This document shows positions 22,664 to 33,402 of a stretch of 64,000 bases of DNA, in pieces (position 1 is the stretch's first letter; every line of letters starts with the position of its first letter). The DNA is taken from positions 692,107-756,106 of the forward strand of contig JAESIW010000200.1 in the NCBI GenBank assembly GCA_016802295.1, read 5' to 3'. A model generated the notes under the pieces. That model did not search any database, was not told the DNA's origin, and worked only from the letters and a program-made list of their open reading frames with translations. The translations under genes and the position numbers were made by a program. Origin of the DNA: Brachionus rotundiformis. Its lineage: Eukaryota; Rotifera; Eurotatoria; Ploima; Brachionidae.

Positions 22664-25600
22664 TTACAAAGAACTTTGTTCTTCTATATTGAAAACTTTA
22701 TCTTTGTTATCAATTTGAAATGAACCTTCGGAATTATTTGATGATTCAAAAGCAAAATTTTCTTGGCCAGTGGACAAATTGTTATTCAAGTTTGAATTTT
22801 TTCCCAATTTATTTAACCTATCTGTTACCACTGATTCCATTTTTTGTCTCATGTTAGGATACTGTTCAAGCACTTGACAAAAATGCTCAGCAGAAAGCGA
22901 GTACAGATTGCAGTACGTAATCGCTTGGCAACTGGCAACCCGAGTAGCTTTGGTTAGCAAACATATCTCGCCAAAAAAAGAGCCCTCGTTCAGAGTGGTC
23001 ACTATTTGGTTGTTTGAATTGAGAATTTCAACTTTTCCCTCTTGAATAAAGTACATTTTTGAGCCAATTGTACCTTCTCGGCATATTATGTCACCAGGTT
23101 GAAACACTTCAAATTTTAGGTTGGTCACCACAGCAGAGACAAAATTTGGATCAGCATTGGCAAAAAATGGCACTGATGAGACTAAATAGCGGCAATTGTG
23201 ATTTATAATGTCATACTTGAGCTTTTCAGACATTTCGTTTAGGATTTCTTCTTCGTCGAACATTTTACCTTGGTACCGATGCACATAGTAATCACTGATA
23301 CGATTTCTGAGCTCGCGTGGAAATCTACGCCAAGCCATATACTCTTGGACCAATTTGTACTTTTCATTATACATGCGTCTTGAAGGATCATAGCTTTGCA
23401 AAAGAGCGCTTACAAGACCAATGGTAACCGCATAGCACATGGCGCCAGTTACCATACTTAGAATAGTGAGCCACATATCTGTGTAAGTTTGAGGTGCATA
23501 GCGACCGTAGCCAATGCAGAGCATATGTGACAAAGCTTTGAATAAAGCTAGCGAATACTGTTCAGTCCAAGGGGCTTCCTGTAAGCTGTTCAAGCTGATC
23601 CATGACTTTTCTGGAAATGATTGAAGCATTGGTACCAAAAATTGTAGACAGCCGTTCCAATGAGCAAGTAAAATTATCAGTCCTACTAATTTAAAGATTC
23701 TCATTACCATACTTGCCACACTCAATAGCTTTTAAACAAAATAAATTAATCAATTATATTTTTTTAAATTTAGATAATAAATTTTAATAAATCTTATTTT
23801 AAAAAACTTTTTTTTGAATATTTTTATTTCTTATGATTGTAGTGTAAAAATTTTAAATAAGTTTCTTCAAAATGCATGAGATTAGTATCAAGTATAAATC
23901 TTACTTATCTGTCTTTATCTTTTGTGTTTTGCCTTTTTTATTCTTATTAATTACTATATATTAATTACGTATAGTTTTAGTCATAAATTTAAAAATTTTT
24001 TAATATTAAATAAAATTTAAGAACAGAACTTATTTTTTACTCACCTCTTCCCATTGATGAAGGTATCGAACCAACCTACTGAGACGAAGCAAGCGCAGCA
24101 AACTAAGCAATTTTACCAGACGAAGGACCTTGAAGGCTCGACCAGTCTGGGCTAGTTTATTTTGTTCATCATTTTCCTCAATTAAGAGAAATATGTAATC
24201 AATTGGAATAGAGCTTAATAGATCTATGAAAAACCAACTACGAATGTATTTTTTGGCAATTTTCTTCGGGCGTAAAATTATCTCATTTCCATACGTGTTC
24301 CGTAAAATACCTTTTAAAAGAAAAGTATTACAAATAAGATAGAGATATATAAAACAATACTTTTCTTATTATCTTATATTATTAAATAGTATAATAGAAC
24401 ATGCATTTTTAAATTAAGCTTTTAAAACAAGTTTTCCATTTTTTATTTTAATTTAGCTTTAAAAAGAGATTTAATTAGCTCTTTACTAATAATGGAGAAA
24501 GCGAAATGGATTAAAGCAACTTTACAGGATTATCATGACCAAGATATGGTTGAGTTTATTCAAATCAATCATTTTTTGTCCCAACAGAAAAAATCCTAGA
24601 GAAGAAAATTGTTTGAAAATCTGATTTTCTACGATAAATAAGATAAAAATACCAAGGTTAACTAATTATAAATAAATTGAAAATAAAAGGCAGTTTTTAC
24701 TGTGACATGGTGTGATTTTTTTGGCAATATATAGATTGGAATCATGCCAGTAAAATTTTAAAGATTAAAAATTTAAAAATTCTTTTTAAAAATTAACATC
24801 TCCTACATACAATTAGAATATTATTTTTTAATTAATTGTGAAAAATAAATTAAAAGATAGTTTTTTCTGTGGATCAAAATTAAAAAAAATTATTTTTTGC
24901 TCTATAACTTTTTTTCAGAGATAAAATTATAAAAATTTTATAAAAATTACCAGTGCGAAACTTGATAATTATGTCAAGCAAAAACAATGAATCACTTATC
25001 AAATTGAATGAAAGAATGCCAGGGTTGTTCCAATGGTCATTGAAAAAAGATATAGCCAGTGGCAAAAATACCACATTTACGATCAATAAAATGAGCATTA
25101 TAAGGTCCCAATAGAATCTAAAGTTAGAACATGGATGGATGATCCAGCGTCCAATTTTTTGTTGCCTGATTTTTTCTTTTAAAATTCCCCTCTTTCCACC
25201 AAAGAGCTTTAGAGCGAGCTTACTGTTTGTTGGTTGTAATATATTGGTAAAAAATGACCTTATTTTTGAGAAGAAAGTCTTGTTAGAATCACTTAATGTG
25301 CTTGATTCTATACTTTGGTTGAATTGATCTCGACCAGACTTGGTCATTATTTCGTCAAACAATTCAATAGTTTTAGCAAAGTTCAAATCACCAGATGTTT
25401 CATTTAAGAATGGATTTATTGATTTGCCATTATTTGGCACAGTCAATGCAGATATGAGCTTATTTGAATTACCATTAGAGAGACCAAAACGGTGACGTCT
25501 AGAGTTCACTTGATCTTTGGACTCATCTTGAGGAAATGATCGAAGATATGTCTCTGGCTGATTGGCAACTTCACCTAATTCATTAGCTGAAATTGGTTCG

Positions 25601-25674
25601 TGAATTTTGTCTTCACCTAAAACTTGTCCTTGGTTATCTGTTGACGACTCTACGATATCCTTACTTGGAAGCAT
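22664..25674 (-). CDS. HCN: HCN-type hyperpolarisation-activated channel, copy B
   Basis: Exons 25674-24951, 24310-24045 and 23728-22664 give 684 residues. Introns (640 and 316 bp) fall at exactly the same codons and phases as in copies A and C. The N-terminal tail is about 50 residues longer than in A. The HCN domain ([14 protein letters not shown]), S1-S6, GYGRYAPQ filter, C-linker and cyclic-nucleotide-binding domain are complete, and S4 is [12 protein letters not shown] plus [13 protein letters not shown]. The turret differs from A and C ([20 protein letters not shown]). S6 has IGLVSAL as in A. After the binding domain there is a 60-residue acidic, Asn/Ser-rich tail. The channel pore and ligand site appear functional. 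Long blocks of exon 3 are about 98-99% identical to copy A at DNA level while adjacent parts are diverged. Confidence 0.93.
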
Positions 25675-26879
25675 TTAATCTAAAAAATATCTTGTTATTA
25701 TATTTAGTTTATATTGATTTTTTTATTTTTTAAGACAAAGAATAGTCGCGCATACCTGTTGGACCGAATTATAAAAGGGCAAAAATCAAGTCTTATTTTG
25801 CCATGCATTGTCCAAGAAATTATTATCAATGTAAATTGTTTAAAATTAAAATTTCAAGATTCATTTTAGTAAAAAAAAGATATTTTAGCTGATTTTGGTA
25901 CCCAATTTGGTGGTAAATGAAAAAGATTATTAAGACCCAAGTCTTGACATGTTTCTTCCTATTTTTATAACGAGAATAGATTAGTTTTAAAAAAACTTTT
26001 TAAAATTTAAATTTTTTAAATAAAACATGGGGCATAAAATTTTTTTATTTTACTATAATTATATGGAGGTCAAGATATTCATTTATAGAATATTAATTGG
26101 ATTAAAATTTTATTGAACATGTGGTTACTGTCAATTAAGATAAGTTCTAAAATAATTCTTAAAAAGAAGGTTATAAATAAAGAAATATTGAAGCATTTGA
26201 TCAAATTGATCATGCTCAAAAATAATAGCAAGAATAGGTTTTTGCATATTTTTAACAAAGGAAATTTATTGCAGAATTATATTTTTAAAGTAAACATACA
26301 ATGTTAAACTTAATTTTTTATATGTGCAAAATTCTGCATGCATAAAATTTACACAGAAATTTACCCACATAAAAAATTAATTAACTTGCATTTCTTGTTA
26401 AACATTTCTTGTTGCACATAAAAATCTATCTCTGCATTGAATTTAACAATTAAAAAAATTCTTTCGATTTAACAAACAGTAATTTTTGAGCATGATGATT
26501 AAATTTTGGATCAAAAGCTTAAATAAACCTAAATAAAAAACTTTTTTGATTAATAGATTGAACTTTCTCATTTTTATGTGCGCTTACAAATATACAAATA
26601 CAAACTAGCAACTAACATAAAATAAAGGGATAAAAATGTCTGTTAAATTTTGAGTTGATCAAATAAAATTTTAAAATTTTAAATCGGCTACAGCCGAAGC
26701 TCTTTTATCCGTTCGACATTTGTACAAATTTTCACGGTCCCTATTCTCTTGATAATATAAGCATGAATAAAGCTGATTCGTAAAATTTAAACCGTTGTGG
26801 TTTATTAGTGGCCCCAAGCTTACTAAATGATTACCGACATGTTGCTTATCTGACTTTCTTATGAATGCAATTTTCTGCA
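25675..26879. other. Spacer upstream of HCN-B, nothing recognised
   Basis: AT-rich, with no domain in any frame; the 64-residue open frame at 26113-26307 is Lys/Ile/Asn-rich and looks accidental. The region should contain HCN-B promoter sequence. Confidence 0.45.
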
Positions 26880-27240
26880 GTTAGTCTAGCTTTTTAAAAT
26901 TATTAAAAGATATGAAATTATCAATTTTGAAAATGGTATTAATTTTTCTCGAAACCAATCGTTTAGCTTAAGAAGACATGACAAATGTATAGTTAGAGAA
27001 GATGTGAAAAGTTGCATGCAACGATATAATTTATTAACAAATCGAGTAGTTAATGCCTGGAATAGTCTACCTCAATACATCGTCAATTCCGAATCAATCA
27101 TTAATTTCAAAATTAAGCTGGACAAATGGCTCAAGAAACAGTTTAATTTGCTGTCATAGCTTCGAAGAAGCTTAACCCAATAGGGTCGCAGTTATTTTTA
27201 TCATTATTTTTACTACTATTATAAAAGGACTAAGTTTTCT
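26880..27240 (+). mobile_element. LINE C-terminal remnant with 3' end
   Basis: The plus strand reads INFSRNQSFSLRRHDKCIVR, then NLLTNRVVNAWNSLPQYIV and FKIKLDKWL, the standard CR1/L2 C-terminus, nearly uninterrupted. A short 3' region with repeated TTATTT/CTACT-like units follows. It is the best-preserved LINE tail in the window. Confidence 0.8.
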
Positions 27241-29610
27241 AATTAATATTAGCAGATTTCGAATAAAGAGTTACCCATAAAAAGTTCTTTCTCTTAATTC
27301 AACATAGTCACCATTTCGTTCTTGAAAAGTTCCTGAAAACCTCTGGCTATGGAAAAAGCTTATATAAAGTGGATTATATCATTAAAAAAACTGTCATTTT
27401 TGGGCCATTTTCGATATTTAACGACATATAGGTATTATCAGACTACATCTAAAAGTTTTTGTTATATCTTGGCTTAATTAATTTAAAATAACCAAAGTCC
27501 AGTACTGAGACTTGTCAAGATAAATTAAATGAAAATTTTTGTGTAGTTAAAAAAATTGGTTAAATACCTGACTTTTAAAAAATATCTAAATTTGATTCAT
27601 AAAAATAAATCTGAAAAATTGTATTTAAAAAAAAATAATAATAAAAATAATAGAATTTTTTACAAAAAAGTTTGTTTTTCTGCTTATTGAAGAAGAAATA
27701 AAAATATGCTCAAAACTTGACACTTTTTTATTTTTACACTCACTTATTTTAGAAGCTTAATGAAGCCACCTTTATCCAGAAATTATTTCAATTTGCGAAA
27801 TGTTATTCAACTTTTTTCGTGTTTTTATTGATTTATTTTTAAAAATAAAATCTTATTGTATTAGCTTGACTTTATTACTGGATTTTTATTTAAAAAATTT
27901 AAAATCAAACTAAAAAAAGAACAACTAGATTTTTTATTATTTTGGAATAAAAATATTAAAATTGCTTAAATATTCAATTATCTTAATTTATAAAGTGCAA
28001 AAGAATAGAACCCTTGTTCGGAGTCGTTTGTCAAAATTTTTTGTTTTTTGCTTTGAAGAATTAATATTGTAAAAATATTACCTATAATTAATTTGTAAAA
28101 TTATTTATTAAAATTTAAACTACCTTATTTTTGCTTAACTATTTGAAAAAAATTCTTGTAAAAATTTTTGGAAGGATACAAAATTATCATTAACAAAAAC
28201 CTATTGACTCAAAAATTTTTTTCTAATTAAATAATGACCTAATAAATTAATAAAAACCATTCTTAAATTGAAGAACATAATCAAAGATAAACGAAAATGG
28301 GAAAAAAATTCCAAGTCTTGTGACATGGTTTTTTGTAAAATTTTAAGTTGATGAATATTTAATTAATTATTTATATTTAAAAATAAAATTTTATTTTAAT
28401 TATTTTAAAAGCAAAGAGACCAGTCTTGAAGCTTGGCGATTTTTACTTAAAATAGAATAAATAAATGAGACGCTGTTAGAAGAAGATAGGGTGTCCAATT
28501 TATTTAAGATCTTGGCAATGTCCATTTTAGAAAATGCAAAGACTTATATATTTAGAATTAATTTTGACTTTGATTAGCCATTTGAAAGAATGAAAATAAA
28601 ACTTTTTCAGTTTAGTTTGTCTTATATTTGACAAAAATAAGGTTTCAGTAAGAAAACTAGCTTTTGTTTTTATCTAAAATGTTATTAGCTATAGACATCT
28701 ATCTTCATATAAATTCCAGATATTATTTTTTCTTTATTTTTAAGAAAAAGCTGCCAAAATTTGAGACAAAACTAGAGATCTGAAAGAATTATTTATAGAC
28801 AATGATGATCAAAACTTGAATTCCAAGGTTTATGGCTTTAAATTAGTTTTGAAATTGGTTTGAGAAAGCCATCTAAATCTGAACCAAAAAATCAAAATTT
28901 CGAAATTGAAGACTTAGAGTCGCGTCTTTTAACGTCATTTAGTACCACCTTAACCATGTTTTTTTTACGTATAAATTTTAGTTTAATTTAAGAACAAGAT
29001 ATCAAAGAAATAATTATATAAAATTTTGCTACAATAGCAGTAGCAATAATTAAATAATAAATAAAAAATATTGTCTTTGTAATCTATTATTTGATTTAAG
29101 AGAAATTATTTTTAACATGACAGAAACATGATGACTTAATGTAATTTAAAAAAAATTTCAAAATTTAATTTAAATAAATATATATTTAAATTAGAGATGA
29201 TAAATTTGTTAATTTAAATAAAAAATTTCAAATTCAACCTCGAAGATAATTTAAATTTAAAATTAGAGTTTCGATTTTTAGAAACTTTTTTGAGCTTAAA
29301 AATAAATCTTCTTATTTAAAACTAATTGTAATTAATTTTTGTAATTTTTGAATGTAATTTTATCTTTCAAAAAAATGAAGCTTACTTTTATGAAATTGCT
29401 GAATATTTATAAATGGTCACTAGAAATATTAGAGGTTAGCTTGGACCTAAGTTTTATGCAAAGAAATTATCTAATCAATTGTTTGATCCATTTTAAACAC
29501 CACAACCAGTTGTCAACAACTCGAACCACCAGCAAAAAAACTGTCCCATAAAGGAATCCAAATATAAATGCAAAATATTTATGTCATCAGTGAAAAAAAT
29601 GCTCTACTTA
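27241..29610. other. AT-rich spacer, nothing recognised
   Basis: All frames are closed. No coding or structural signal was found beyond low-complexity A/T runs. Confidence 0.45.
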
Positions 29611-29694
29611 TGTCAACCAAAAGCTAAGTCTGTTTCTTCAGGTAGCAAAGAACCCTGGAAAAAAAACTTGAAAGATTCGACTTTTCCAAGATAT
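29611..29694 (+). repeat. Dispersed repeat, inverted match at 37439-37527
   Basis: TGTCAACCAAAAGCTAAG, GCAAAGAA, CTTGGAAAAAAA-like and TTGAAAGATTCGACTT blocks recur in the same order on the minus strand at 37439-37527. Translations of both copies share STKS-stop-V and ERFDFSKI, so both derive from one already mutated source. Family unknown. Confidence 0.55.
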
Positions 29695-30719
29695 CTGATT
29701 CCCAGGTTATTGTTTTCGCTTATTAAATCAATTTCTTATAAGATTACCAACCAAGACCAAGTTAAAACATTGGTATTTTAGCACCAAAAGATACAATGTA
29801 GGAATATATATTAATTTGTGATAGATAATTAATAATTATTTAAAAAGTGGTATATTCTTAATTTCTCTTTGTAAACGAGAAATATTTTTCAGTTAGTGAT
29901 TGTGATATTTTTACCACAGTCTGTCGCTGAATACAATAAAGGTGAAAATAAAATAAATGAAGAAAATAATTCACTGATTATAATTTTGGACAGCTTTAGG
30001 ACCAAAAAGAGTCCGTCTGGAAGCCAAAATTGACACTAAAAAACGTAACATAAATCAAGATTTTTTTATTTATTACCTTGGAGTATTATTTTTTCATCAG
30101 CTTCTCAGCAGATGCACTATATTATTTAGTTAATGTACAGTTAAAATATATAGTTATAATTATCATATAACTTGATTAATAACAACAAATTTTATGTTAA
30201 CCTTGGTAATAATTAAATAATTTTGTTAGTGGTACCAAATTAAAAGTTTGAAAACTTGTATCAGGGTTCGACCCAAAGTGGTATACAAAAATTTATAGAT
30301 TAACTTTTTTCTTTTAAATTAGTTTTTTCAAACATTTTAAAAAGGCTTCGAAATATTTTTAAACAAATAAAACTGTTTGGTATTTTTTCATGGTTAAGAA
30401 ATCAAATGTTCAAATGAAGCTTGTATTTTTTTTTAAATTTTAAAGCAGGCTGCTGGATATCAAATTTTTAATTTAGTAATTCTGGAAATTTTTTATTAAT
30501 TTACTTGTTAAAGATGATGTAAACATCCACAAGAGGACAAACTTTGCTTTAATGCTTGTCTTTAACGTCTTCAACGATTACAGACATAACGTTAATTAAA
30601 ACAAAATTTGGAAAAAATTTGTCATTTTGGGATAATTACGTTATATTTAATATTTAAAAGGATAATTTCATATTTTAAAAATCTCAAAAGGAAATTTTCA
30701 TTTAAAAAATGGATTAATT
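29695..30719. other. AT-rich spacer, nothing firm
   Basis: No recognisable coding sequence. GGGTTCGACCC near 30262 imitates a tRNA T-arm, but no tRNA fold surrounds it. Confidence 0.4.
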
Positions 30720-31660
30720 CTTTTAATTAACAGAAATCAAATGCATAGGGAGTTGGTGGAATGCTTTGGTGATATCCAATTTTGAGATGACCAAGCATCT
30801 AAACCGTATGCACTCACCAACGCTGAAGTTGTACTGGCAACCGAACAAGACCCAGAACTCAAACAGTTAATGTAGCTGGTCAGCAAAGGCTTATACAATA
30901 ATGATGCAGCTTTTGGAGATTTAGGATATGCTATTCCTATACAGTTGGAGATTTTATAGATTTAAAAACATTAACAGCAACAAGTGGAAGATTAAGATAT
31001 TATGAGCGAATAAGTTTAGCTTCAATTCATGTCGAAATTACAATTCATACAAGAGTAGGTGGATTAAAATGAATGATATCTTAAAACAATAAAAATGATG
31101 CAACAATTGAGGAAGCATGGAGAAATGCACATAAAGATTTTACTTGAAATTCTCAATATTTTATACACAGAAATACTGAAGATGGTTATACTCCTAATAG
31201 AAACGAGAAAAAACGAGTTAAAACATCTACAATTGTTGATAAAAAAATTTTATTTACTAGAAAAATAAATTCAGGAGGTCCTAATTTTTAACTGCTGGAA
31301 AAATATGGGACATGAGAACAAGATCAATGTCTAATTTAATAAATGAAACTGAAGGACAATCAGCTGACAATATTGGAAATTTACAAAAATGGACAGAATT
31401 TTTTAATTTGTTGGTCTCGCCTATCAATGCTGATATTATACATATACGAAAAGGAGATGAAGTATTTGTTACACCAAATTTTCAAACAGAATTTTATTAG
31501 AATGTCAGCAATATGGGAATGTAGAGATAATAGCTCAGTTCCAGGTACTGTTGGAAACAGAATTAAAAATGATCTATTTTTGCAGCTGACCAAGATTTAA
31601 AACAGGAACAAACTCATATGATTAATGCCCACCGAACAACTTAAAGGGTAAGGCTAGAAG
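30720..31660 (+). pseudogene. Degenerate coding remnant of unknown family
   Basis: Plus-strand frames hold protein-like stretches broken by stops and shifts: YALTNAEVVLATEQDPELKQ, RYYERISLASIHVEITIHTR, RNTEDGYTPNRNEKKRVKTS, KIWDMRTRSMSNLINETEGQ and VSPINADIIHIRKGDEVFVT. Together these suggest an ancestral protein of about 300 residues. I do not recognise it; an old mobile element or an endogenised virus gene are both possible. No intact product can be made. Confidence 0.45.
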
Positions 31661-31710
31661 ATCCAAAACCGAAAGTAAAAAACACTTTGTTCCAGACTTT
31701 CCAAATTCGT

Positions 31711-32400
31711 TTATGTAAATACGGCACTGGAAATTGCTTTCCTGTGAATAGGAGTGCGATTTACAATGAAATAATTTTTAGAATACTGTGGTAAACCCAT
31801 TCGGTTCTTCGGAATATCCTTTACATTTTCAAAAAGGCAATTTAAGTTTGATTTCATGTTGAACTTGTTGTCTTCGTCTTCTTCGAGGACAAGCTTCAAG
31901 CCTTCATCGTCTGACCCATCATCAGATGCATAATTCTTTAAGTCGTCCATTATTTGTTTAATTTCTTTGTCCTCTTCAAGGAGATCTAAATATCTCTGCC
32001 AATTGGTATCATTGATGCATTTAGCCGAAATAATTCTAAAGTCATTGGACCACTTGGCTCTTGGTTTATCAAATAAATTGGCAAACTCTAACGAGTCTAA
32101 ATTAATTAATAAAAATCTTCTCCTGAACTCTATTTTATCATTTATGGCCCTGTTCATGGACTTTTACATATTCATCAGGGTTAAAACTAATGAAAAATTT
32201 TTCTATTTGAGGAATAACAGAAGTTTTAATTTTTGCTAACCTTACATTGAGTCCTGACCCTGACAATTGCTCCTTAATGTTGCATAAACTATTATTTAAA
32301 GTAATTTTACGGAGTAGATTAATAAATCTACATTCCTCAATTACTATACTTTTAACTTTTGCTCTTGCAGCACTGTCGTACTTAAGTAAGTCTTCTTAGT
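31711..32400 (-). pseudogene. Unknown acidic protein, frame-shifted gene or pseudogene
   Basis: The minus strand is open from about 32400 to 32140 (EDLLKYDSAARAKVKSIVIE ... FNPDEYVKVHEQGHK). Coding character then continues one frame over from 32157 to 31711 (INDKIEFRRRFLLINLDSLE ... KNYASDDGSDDEGLKLVLEE), ending at a stop. The switch could be a frameshift or an unrecognised splice; an AG acceptor (GAACAG) lies at the switch point, and another (TTTACTAAG) lies just upstream of 32400. About 230 residues in all, with an Asp/Glu-rich patch and no known domain. Confidence 0.45.
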
Positions 32401-33402
32401 AAATTGAGCTCCAGGCCATTTGTGATATGACCCAAAACTCATAGCCAATCCTTACAAGTCTACGACTTGTGAAATATTGGCTCTGTAACATAGCATTAAT
32501 GCACAACAAGTATCATAACTGTAATGTTTACATTAGTACCCTTGGGCCCGTCTATCCGATCTCCTCGTTAGACGTATTGGAGCATCTATTTATGCTCCTT
32601 TCTAACTTAAACGCTCATGGTTAAGTTAGTTAATTAAACCAGTGATATCGACAAAGATATCGCTATATCACAATGACAATGCCCCTCAACTTTTAGCCTA
32701 AGTTCTCTTAAAAAGTGAGATTTAGCTAGCAAACGCTTGGCTAGTCTTGTTTTTTTATGAAAATCTTTACTGAGTCAATCAAGTTTGTACTGTTAAAACA
32801 ATTAAGCGGGCAAGATTGGGCCGCTTCGAGTTATCTTGTACTTATAAGACATTGGTAAGACCACTAAATCCCTTGATTTTGTTCAAAAATGATAATAACA
32901 GCTTGAAATAATATAAAGCAAAGTTTTACTAGTTTCTTTTATCAATCTTTGAAGGTTAAAATAACTAAACTTATGTAAAATTAAAAAAATTAAAATATTT
33001 TATGGTCAAAATTTTAGTAAGAAAAAATCAAGTATTTTGTGATTTCAAAAATAAATAAAAAAATAAATTCTTATTTTATTCTTACAAAAGATAATATAAA
33101 ATGCGATAGATTTAAGTAAAAAAGTATATTTTTCTTAATAATTTATTTTGTAGAAATTATATGCTGTGAAAATTGAAGCAAAATACCTTCTAATTTTTTG
33201 CTCTATTGAGATACTAAAAAATTTGAGATGCGTTACCATAATGATAAAATGTTTTTGTTGGATATTAATTATTAAAATAAAATTTTAATCAAAATCTATT
33301 AAATGAAAAAAAAAACTAAAAAATATAATTATTTATTTATATTTTAAATTTGTATAGACTAATAAAATAAAAGGTTTAAGGTAAAGTAAATACAATAAGT
33401 GT
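32401..33402. other. Spacer downstream of HCN-C, nothing firm
   Basis: The first 300 bp are less AT-rich than average (for example around 32540-32600) but contain no open frame of note and no RNA gene I can fold with confidence. The rest is AT-rich. Confidence 0.4.
33332..33337 (-). promoter_or_regulatory. Probable polyadenylation signal of HCN copy C
   Basis: AATAAA on the minus strand, about 66 bp downstream of the HCN-C stop codon. Confidence 0.45.

Noticed and set aside
30255..30275. tRNA T-arm-like GGGTTCGACCC
   Set aside because: No A-box, anticodon arm or acceptor stem could be placed upstream; similar TTCGA words at 44812 and 48063 also lack a fold.
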